The translations under genes and the position numbers were made by a program. From positions 1 through 6,450 of the forward strand of contig CALBAX010000090.1 in assembly GCA_937926875.1 (NCBI GenBank): a DNA stretch of 6,450 nt. Reading direction: 5' to 3'. Shown in pieces: positions 1 to 3,234 of the stretch. Source of the stretch: an uncultured Desulfovibrio sp. Its GTDB lineage: Bacteria > Desulfobacterota > Desulfovibrionia > Desulfovibrionales > Desulfovibrionaceae. The notes under the pieces were generated by a model, which saw only the letters and a list, made by a program, of their open reading frames with translations, ran no database searches and was not told the DNA's origin. How positions within the stretch are numbered: the first letter of the stretch is position 1; the number at the start of each line of letters is the position of its first letter.

Positions 1-395
1 TGTTCACCAAGCACGGTGGCAGCCTGGGCACCGACGGCAGCGTGAGCTGGATGTTCGACCGCAAGGGCGTCATCACCGTGGACAAGGCCGCCTACACCGA
101 AGACCAGATGATGGAAGTGGCCATGGAAGCCGGCGCCGACGACGTCATCGACGATGATGATGTCTGGACCCTCCAGACCGCCATGGCCGACTTCGCGGCC
201 GTGCGCGACGCTCTGGAAGCCGCCGGTGTGACCATGCAGTCCGCCGAACTGGCCATGGTGCCCCAGAACCTGGTGGCCGTGGACGCCGAAGCGGCCCAGA
301 AGGTCATCCGTCTCATGGAAGCCCTGGACGACAACGACGACGTGCAGAACGTCTACGCCAACGCCGACTTCCCCGAAGACATGGATATGGACTAG
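1..395 (+). CDS. yebC: YebC/PmpR (TACO1) family protein, C-terminal part
   Basis: This is the 3' end of a gene that starts left of the window; about 130 codons are present, read from the codon at base 3 to a TAG at 393-395. The visible start FTKHGGSLGTDGSVSWMF matches the family's conserved segment around 'GG-LGTDGSV--LF' in the middle of YebC. The family is usually near 245 residues, so about 115 N-terminal residues are missing. The rest has the expected acidic character: a DDDD cluster before VWTLQTA, an 'LDDNDDVQNVYANADFP' segment near the end, and a short acidic tail ending DMDMD. YebC proteins are cytoplasmic. They have been described as transcriptional regulators (PmpR) and more recently as ribosome-associated factors that relieve stalling, related to mitochondrial TACO1. 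Which role applies here cannot be read from the sequence. The gene sits directly upstream of ruvC, a widespread arrangement that supports the call. Confidence 0.95.
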   Translation, partial: FTKHGGSLGTDGSVSWMFDRKGVITVDKAAYTEDQMMEVAMEAGADDVIDDDDVWTLQTAMADFAAVRDALEAAGVTMQSAELAMVPQNLVAVDAEAAQKVIRLMEALDDNDDVQNVYANADFPEDMDMD

Positions 396-439
396 TCCGG
401 TACGCTCCCGCCCCTCCGGGCGGCAGATGTCCGTTTTTT

Positions 440-471
440 GCCCGGCATTCCCTGAGTGCCGGGCTTTTTTT
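440..471 (+). terminator. Intrinsic terminator between yebC and ruvC
   Basis: A perfect 8-bp stem, GCCCGGCA (440-447) with TGCCGGGC (457-464), closes a 9-nt loop and is followed at once by seven T residues (465-471). This is a textbook Rho-independent terminator for yebC. A smaller stem, CCGCCC (408-413) with GGGCGG (418-423), lies just upstream and may add structure to the 3' end. The terminator ends only 14 bases before the ruvC start codon. Confidence 0.85.
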
Positions 472-485
472 CTTTATGGTGAGCT

Positions 486-998
486 ATGGCAGACACTCCT
501 CTTGTGGTCCTGGGGGTCGACCCCGGCTCCCAGCGTACGGGCTGGGGCATCATCGCGGAGCAGTCCGGCGTGCTGCGTCTGGTGGATTGCGGCATCATCC
601 GCACCACCTCCAGCGGCGAAAAGGAATTCTCCCGGCGGCTGGCCGTCATCTACCGGCAGCTGGCGGACGTGGTGGGCCGTTACCGGCCGCAGGAAGCCGC
701 CATCGAACAGGTCTTCACGGCCAGGAACGCGGCCAGCGCCCTCAAGCTGGGCCAGGCCCGCGGTGTGGCCGTGGCCGCCTGCGCCGCCCACAGGGTGCCG
801 GTGAGCGATTACGAGCCCACATTGGTCAAAAAATCCGTGGTGGGCACCGGCCGCGCGGAAAAGGAACAGGTGGCCTTCATGGTGCGGCGTCTGCTCAACG
901 TGCGCGGTGAGGGCTGGGCCCTGGACACCACGGACGCCCTGGCCGTAGCCATCTGCCATTTGACCATGCGCCGTCTGAAGCTGCTGGCCCGACGCTGA
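486..998 (+). CDS. ruvC: Crossover junction endodeoxyribonuclease RuvC
   Basis: RuvC resolves Holliday junctions by symmetric cleavage of two like-polarity strands as a dimer, normally working with the RuvAB branch-migration complex in the cytoplasm. The 170-residue product has the normal family length. All four acidic catalytic positions of the RNase H-like fold are visible: D12 in LGVDPG, E74 in AAIEQVF, and D147 and D150 in LDTTDALAVAICH (E. coli D7, E66, D138, D141). The signature segment ARNAASALKLGQARGVA (79-95) is nearly identical to E. coli. The ATG at 486 places the first beta strand directly at the N-terminus; the only Shine-Dalgarno-like sequence is a weak GGTGAG at 478-483, two bases from the start. 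The gene follows yebC, but ruvA and ruvB do not follow it: the next features are hairpins and a terminator, so ruvAB must lie elsewhere. Confidence 0.97.
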   Translation: MADTPLVVLGVDPGSQRTGWGIIAEQSGVLRLVDCGIIRTTSSGEKEFSRRLAVIYRQLADVVGRYRPQEAAIEQVFTARNAASALKLGQARGVAVAACAAHRVPVSDYEPTLVKKSVVGTGRAEKEQVAFMVRRLLNVRGEGWALDTTDALAVAICHLTMRRLKLLARR

Positions 999-1027
999 GG
1001 CGAGGGAAGGGCGGCCTGTGTTGTTTT

Positions 1028-1081
1028 TTGAGGGGAGGGGGCACCCCTCTGCTCGCGCGAGAGGGGTGCCCCTCCCCTCAA
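1028..1081 (+). repeat. Long G-rich inverted repeat behind ruvC
   Basis: A left arm at 1028-1050 pairs with a right arm at 1060-1081 over 22 bp, interrupted only by one extra G within the G5 run at 1037-1041. The loop of about nine bases holds CTCGCGCG. The element starts 29 bases after the ruvC stop codon. It is flanked by T6 (1024-1029) on the 5' side and has no T-tract after the stem on either strand, so it is not a canonical intrinsic terminator. It more likely protects the 3' end of the ruvC mRNA or is a copy of a dispersed intergenic palindrome; the choice is an inference. A second C-rich run, CCCCCTCCCC at 1090-1099, is an exact complement of the left-arm core 1032-1041 and could compete for it. 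Confidence 0.75.
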
Positions 1082-1113
1082 GCGCCTCTCCCCCTCCCCA
1101 GCGCGCTTTATTA

Positions 1114-1153
1114 CGCACGAAAAAAGACGCCGTTCGGCGTCTTTTTTCGTGCG
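1114..1153. terminator. Bidirectional intrinsic terminator for the convergent ruvC and ppiA transcripts
   Basis: An 18-bp perfect stem, 1114-1131 with 1136-1153, closes the tetraloop GTTC. The GC-rich core GACGCC/GGCGTC (1126-1131 with 1136-1141) is flanked by A6 at 1120-1125 and T6 at 1142-1147, so a U-tract follows the core hairpin in both reading directions. It lies between the converging 3' ends of ruvC (stop at 998) and ppiA (stop at 1359) and probably ends transcription from both sides. Confidence 0.9.
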
Positions 1154-1264
1154 ATGGTCATGTCTGGTTCTCTGGTAGGTAGGCTGGAAGAATAGCGGAC
1201 GTCCTGTTTCCCGATATCCTCGCCCGCCAGCCAGCGACGGGGACTTTCTATACCGACCTGAGCA
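1154..1264. other. Spacer without a recognisable gene
   Basis: About 110 bases lie between the bidirectional terminator and the second G-rich element. I see no credible coding sequence, RNA gene or promoter here. The only small structure is the 8-bp palindrome GGACGTCC at 1197-1204. One minus-strand frame stays open through this spacer and across the terminator stem to a stop at 1111-1113, but that is weak evidence for a gene. Confidence 0.5.
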
Positions 1265-1276
1265 AAAGGTTTTGGA

Positions 1277-1300
1277 AGGGAGGGGGAGTAGGGGGAGGGA
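1277..1300 (+). other. Purine mirror repeat with G-quadruplex motif
   Basis: Four G-runs (1278-1280, 1282-1286, 1291-1295, 1297-1299) are separated by loops of 1, 4 and 1 bases, which meets the standard G-quadruplex pattern on the plus strand. The same bases form a mirror repeat: 11 purines at 1277-1287 read backwards as 1290-1300 around a central GT. Such mirror repeats can form intramolecular triplex DNA. The right half also serves as one arm of the hairpin at 1291-1332, so the structures are mutually exclusive. Confidence 0.7.
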
Positions 1301-1332
1301 GAACCTTTTCCCCGAAAAGGTTTCCCTCCCCC
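1291..1332 (-). repeat. G-rich hairpin immediately behind ppiA
   Basis: The arm at 1291-1310 pairs with 1314-1332 over 19 bp, with a single extra G at 1301 and a three-base loop. In the ppiA sense direction it starts 26 bases after the stop codon, with a G-rich 5' arm (GGGGGAGGGAAACC) and a C-rich 3' arm. The bases that follow in that direction are C-rich rather than T-rich, so it is not a good terminator by itself; the bidirectional terminator lies about 140 bases further on. In position and composition it mirrors the element behind ruvC. Confidence 0.7.
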
Positions 1333-1358
1333 TGCATCTCTTTTTCTGCTTATACCAT

Positions 1359-1955
1359 TTATTCCACGATGGTGGCGCGTTTGATGATGACGGGCTGCAT
1401 GGGCACGTCTTCGAAGTAGCCGCGGCTGCCGGTCTTGACGGCCGCGATCTGGTCCACCACGTCCTGGCCGCGGATGACCTTGCCGAACACGGCATAGCCC
1501 CAGCCCTGCGGGTCCTTGCCGCGATGGTCGAGGAAGCTGTTGTCCTTGACGTTGATGAAGAACTGGGCCGTGGCCGAGTGCGGATCGGAGGTGCGGGCCA
1601 TGGCGATGGTGTACTTGCGGTTGCGCAGGCCGTTGTCGGCTTCGTTCTTGATGGGGGCGCGGGTGGTCTTTTCGCGCAGGCTGGCGGTCATGCCGCCGCC
1701 CTGGATCATGAAGTCCTTGATGACGCGGTGGAAGATGGTGCCGTCGTACTGGCCGGCCTTGACATATTCCAGGAAGTTGGCCGTGGTCATGGGAGCCTTG
1801 CGGGCGTCCAGACGCACGAGGATGTCGCCCATGCTGGTCTCCAGTTTGACGACGGGGTCCGGGCCCTGGGCGCGGATGTCCTGGGGGGCGGCCAGCAGGG
1901 CGCAGGCCAGCAGCAGGACGGGCAGCAGACGGGTGAAGAGAGCGAATTTCTTCAT
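1359..1955 (-). CDS. ppiA: Periplasmic peptidyl-prolyl cis-trans isomerase, cyclophilin type
   Basis: The product is a 198-residue cyclophilin that catalyses cis-trans isomerisation of prolyl bonds and probably assists folding of exported proteins. MKKFALFTRLLPVLLLACALL is a typical Sec signal peptide with a likely cleavage after IRA (about residue 29), which places the enzyme in the periplasm. The catalytic core reads FHRVIKDFMIQGGGM, with active-site Arg77, Phe82, Met83 and Gln85, followed by PIKNEADNGLRN (101-112), SATAQFFINVKDN (127-139) and GYAVFGKV (153-160). All of this closely matches E. coli PpiA, which has similar length. I chose the ATG at 1955 because AAGGAG lies eight bases upstream and a signal peptide follows; the frame stays open to 2225, but that extension is Arg/Pro-rich and not family-like. 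Cys18 in LLLAC recalls a lipobox, but Arg9 and the continuing hydrophobic stretch favour ordinary cleavage. Confidence 0.95.
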   Translation of the reverse strand: MKKFALFTRLLPVLLLACALLAAPQDIRAQGPDPVVKLETSMGDILVRLDARKAPMTTANFLEYVKAGQYDGTIFHRVIKDFMIQGGGMTASLREKTTRAPIKNEADNGLRNRKYTIAMARTSDPHSATAQFFINVKDNSFLDHRGKDPQGWGYAVFGKVIRGQDVVDQIAAVKTGSRGYFEDVPMQPVIIKRATIVE

Positions 1956-1963
1956 GAAGGGTT

Positions 1964-1969
1964 CTCCTT
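1964..1969 (-). promoter_or_regulatory. Ribosome binding site fixing the ppiA start
   Basis: On the minus strand AAGGAG is followed by eight bases (1963-1956) and then the ATG at 1955. This is the only strong Shine-Dalgarno match in the open frame and it decides the start in favour of the signal-peptide form. Confidence 0.85.
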
Positions 1970-1979
1970 GATGATCTGC

Positions 1980-1996
1980 CGCACCATGCCGGTGCG
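1980..1996 (-). other. Small stem-loop in the ppiA leader
   Basis: CGCACC (1980-1985) pairs perfectly with GGTGCG (1991-1996) around a five-base loop, 24 bases upstream of the ppiA start. It would lie in the 5' untranslated RNA if transcription begins at the weak promoter candidate just upstream. Its function is unknown. Confidence 0.4.
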
Positions 1997-2004
1997 ACAG
2001 GCGC

Positions 2005-2033
2005 ACGGTAGCACGGGGGGAGCGGCAAGGGAA
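2005..2033 (-). promoter_or_regulatory. Weak promoter candidate for ppiA
   Basis: On the minus strand TTCCCT (2033-2028) and TACCGT (2010-2005) are 17 bases apart, about 50 bases upstream of the ppiA start. Both hexamers match the sigma-70 consensus poorly (the -10 keeps only T-A and the final T), so spacing and position are the main support. Confidence 0.3.
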
Positions 2034-2054
2034 GGGCCGCCCGGCGGCCGCGAT

Positions 2055-2089
2055 GCCGGCGGGCTCCGGATGCGGGAGGAGCCGCCGGC
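2055..2089. repeat. GC-rich inverted repeat between divergent genes
   Basis: The arm at 2055-2067 pairs with 2078-2089 over 12 bp with one extra G at 2061 and a ten-base loop. It lies between the divergent ppiA and BI-1 genes, outside both proposed transcripts. It may be a protein-binding dyad or one of the intergenic palindromes seen elsewhere in the window; no T-tract is present. Confidence 0.5.
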
Positions 2090-2132
2090 GACAGGAGGGA
2101 GGAAGCACGTCATGTCCGTATCTTCCGGGGCT

Positions 2133-2148
2133 CCGGGCCGAGGCCCGG
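2133..2148. repeat. Perfect CCGGGCC/GGCCCGG dyad upstream of the BI-1 promoter
   Basis: CCGGGCC (2133-2139) and GGCCCGG (2142-2148) are perfect inverted copies separated by GA. The dyad ends 18 bases before the proposed -35 of the BI-1 gene, a position where an activator or repressor could bind. This is positional inference only, and short GC palindromes are frequent in DNA of this composition. Confidence 0.35.
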
Positions 2149-2166
2149 GCGTTGCCGCGCCGGGAC

Positions 2167-2194
2167 TTGCTTTTGCGCGGCATGTCCCTATATG
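2167..2194 (+). promoter_or_regulatory. Probable promoter of the BI-1 family gene
   Basis: TTGCTT (2167-2172) and TATATG (2189-2194) are 16 bases apart; an alternative -10, TATGTT at 2191-2196, gives 18. The AT-rich CTATATGTTAA stands out in an otherwise very GC-rich intergenic region. Transcription would start near 2200-2205, leaving a leader of about 50 bases. Confidence 0.5.
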
Positions 2195-2215
2195 TTAAGC
2201 AAGGAATGAAAGTAC

Positions 2216-2236
2216 GGCCGCGCATGCCGCGCGGCC
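2216..2236 (+). other. Leader hairpin just upstream of the BI-1 ribosome binding site
   Basis: GGCCGCGC (2216-2223) and GCGCGGCC (2229-2236) form a perfect 8-bp all-GC stem with the loop ATGCC. It ends seven bases before the Shine-Dalgarno GGAGG at 2244-2248. A stem this stable so close to the ribosome site could protect the 5' end of the mRNA or affect initiation. It has no U-tract, so it is not an attenuator terminator. Confidence 0.55.
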
Positions 2237-2254
2237 AAATCCCGGAGGAAAAAC

Positions 2255-2953
2255 ATGACTGCTCGTACCATTGCGCAAAGCGCTGTGAGCGCCGTTTCCA
2301 TCTATATGCGCCAGGTCTACATGTGGATGACCGCCGGCCTGGCCATCACGGCCGTGACGGCCTTTGCCGTGGCGTCCAGCCCCGACCTGCAAATGGCCAT
2401 CCTGGGCAACATGGTGATCATGATCGCCCTCATCGTGGCCCAGTTCGGCCTGGTCATCGCCCTGAGCGCCGCCGTCCACAAAATGTCGGCCACCACGGCC
2501 ACGGCGGTGTTCATCGCCTATTCGGCCCTGACCGGCCTGACCCTGTCCAGCATCTTCGTGGTCTATCCCATCGGTTCCATCGCCAATGCCTTCCTGACGG
2601 CCACGGGCACCTTCCTGGCCATGTCGGTGTACGGCACGGTGACCAAGCGTGACCTGACCGGCATGGGCAACTTCCTGATCATGGGCCTGTTCGGCATCAT
2701 CATCGCGTCCATCGTCAACATCTTCCTGGCCAGCAGCATGATGGACTTCGTCATCAGCTGCATCGGCGTGCTGATCTTCACCGGCCTCACCGCCTATGAT
2801 ACCCAGAAGCTGCGCGTCTTCGGCATGAACGCCCCTGTGGACGACGCCACGGCCATGCGCCGCGGTGCCCTGCTGGGCGCTCTGGAACTGTATCTGGACT
2901 TCATCAACCTGTTCCTGATGCTGCTGCGCCTGTTCGGTGGCAACCGCGACTAG
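2255..2953 (+). CDS. Bax inhibitor-1 family inner-membrane protein (YbhL-like)
   Basis: The 232-residue product is almost entirely hydrophobic, with room for seven transmembrane helices from about residue 22 to 226, and belongs to the BI-1 (TMBIM, formerly UPF0005) family. Signature segments are plain: YMRQVYMWMTAGLAITA (17-33), SALTGLTLSSIFVVY (90-104), GLTAYDTQKL (177-186) and LGALELYLDFINLFLMLLRLFG (207-228). Asp182 in YDTQ and Asp215 in YLDF correspond to the aspartate pair that acts as pH sensor and calcium gate in the structurally studied bacterial homologue YetJ. The sequence is closer to E. coli YbhL than to YccA as I recall them. The family is linked to calcium leak and membrane-protein quality control; the physiological role here is unknown. 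The ATG at 2255 has GGAGG six bases upstream. The gene appears monocistronic, divergent from ppiA and separated from rnr by a 281-base structured spacer. A T6 run at 2965-2970 follows the stop, but no convincing terminator stem precedes it. Confidence 0.93.
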   Translation: MTARTIAQSAVSAVSIYMRQVYMWMTAGLAITAVTAFAVASSPDLQMAILGNMVIMIALIVAQFGLVIALSAAVHKMSATTATAVFIAYSALTGLTLSSIFVVYPIGSIANAFLTATGTFLAMSVYGTVTKRDLTGMGNFLIMGLFGIIIASIVNIFLASSMMDFVISCIGVLIFTGLTAYDTQKLRVFGMNAPVDDATAMRRGALLGALELYLDFINLFLMLLRLFGGNRD

Positions 2954-3012
2954 CGGGAAGGGAGTTTTTTACACGCCCGCCTTCCCTGCCCGCGCATGAG
3001 GGAGGAGGGAAG

Positions 3013-3058
3013 ATCCCGTGCCCCGTACTGGCGGGAACGGCACCGTAGGGGCAGGGAT
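3013..3058 (+). repeat. Imperfect inverted repeat downstream of the BI-1 gene
   Basis: ATCCC (3013-3017) pairs with GGGAT (3054-3058) and TGCCCC (3019-3024) with GGGGCA (3048-3053), leaving G3018 as a single bulge and a 23-base loop. No T-tract follows. It is the first of three stem-loops in the spacer before rnr. Confidence 0.5.
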
Positions 3059-3068
3059 GCGGGATGGA

Positions 3069-3089
3069 TGGCCGTCTGTGGAACGGCCA
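3069..3089 (+). repeat. Second stem-loop in the BI-1/rnr spacer
   Basis: TGGCCGT (3069-3075) and ACGGCCA (3083-3089) form a perfect 7-bp stem around a seven-base loop. It lies ten bases after the previous inverted repeat and 15 bases before the next hairpin. Its function is unknown. Confidence 0.5.
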
Positions 3090-3104
3090 GCCTGGTGATA
3101 TGAC

Positions 3105-3136
3105 AGAGGGGCGGAAGGGTGACCTTCCGCCCCTCT
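3105..3136 (+). terminator. Strong stem-loop, probable terminator upstream of rnr
   Basis: Fourteen perfect base pairs, AGAGGGGCGGAAGG (3105-3118) with CCTTCCGCCCCTCT (3123-3136), are capped by GTGA, a GNRA-type tetraloop. Only a broken T-rich tail (TTGTGTCT) follows, so termination may be partial. The site, 150 bases after the BI-1 stop and 14 bases before a good -35 hexamer, fits insulation of the rnr promoter from upstream transcription. Confidence 0.55.
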
Positions 3137-3150
3137 TGTGTCTGCCGGCT

Positions 3151-3179
3151 TTGACAAGCGGGCCCGGGGCCCGTATGCA
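3151..3179 (+). promoter_or_regulatory. Probable rnr-murJ promoter with palindromic spacer
   Basis: A consensus -35 TTGACA (3151-3156) is followed after exactly 17 bases by TATGCA (3174-3179), which keeps the first three bases of the -10 consensus. Within the spacer, CGGGCCC-G-GGGCCCG (3159-3173) is a perfect dyad about a central G. A factor binding there would sit directly on the promoter. Transcription would begin near 3186, giving a leader of about 50 bases to the rnr start at 3235. Confidence 0.55.
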
Positions 3180-3226
3180 GGACGGACGGACATTTTGTGC
3201 AAACATCGTCGCCCTGTGCGGCGTAC

Positions 3227-3231
3227 AAGGA
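3227..3231 (+). promoter_or_regulatory. Ribosome binding site deciding the rnr start
   Basis: AAGGA lies three bases before the ATG at 3235. The spacing is short, but no other in-frame start nearby (ATG at 3064 or 3175) has a comparable site, and those lie upstream of or inside the proposed terminator and promoter. Confidence 0.6.
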
Positions 3232-3234
3232 TCT

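Noticed and set aside
452..480. Promoter for ruvC with -10 TATGGT at 475-480
   Set aside because: No -35 match exists at 16-18 bases, and transcription would begin at or after the ruvC start codon.
474..1118. Minus-strand open frame over ruvC
   Set aside because: It covers the well-supported ruvC in antisense and the long inverted repeat behind it, and shows no recognisable domain.
1111..1161. Small minus-strand peptide MTIARKKTPFGVFFRA
   Set aside because: It is simply the translation of the bidirectional terminator stem; no ribosome site precedes it.
1272..2198. Plus-strand open frame opposite ppiA
   Set aside because: The translation is low-complexity Gly/Ala/Val/Asp, typical of a GC-rich shadow, and ppiA on the other strand has catalytic motifs, a signal peptide and a good ribosome site.
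1956..2225. N-terminal extension of ppiA to an ATG at 2225
   Set aside because: The extra 90 residues are Arg/Pro/His-rich, have no ribosome site, and would bury the Sec signal peptide; AAGGAG eight bases before 1955 fixes the shorter form.
3064..3234. N-terminal extension of rnr from ATG 3064 or 3175
   Set aside because: The extension would be encoded by a 14-bp hairpin and the promoter-like site, lacks a ribosome site, and does not resemble RNase R; MSKKNK at 3235 is a typical start.
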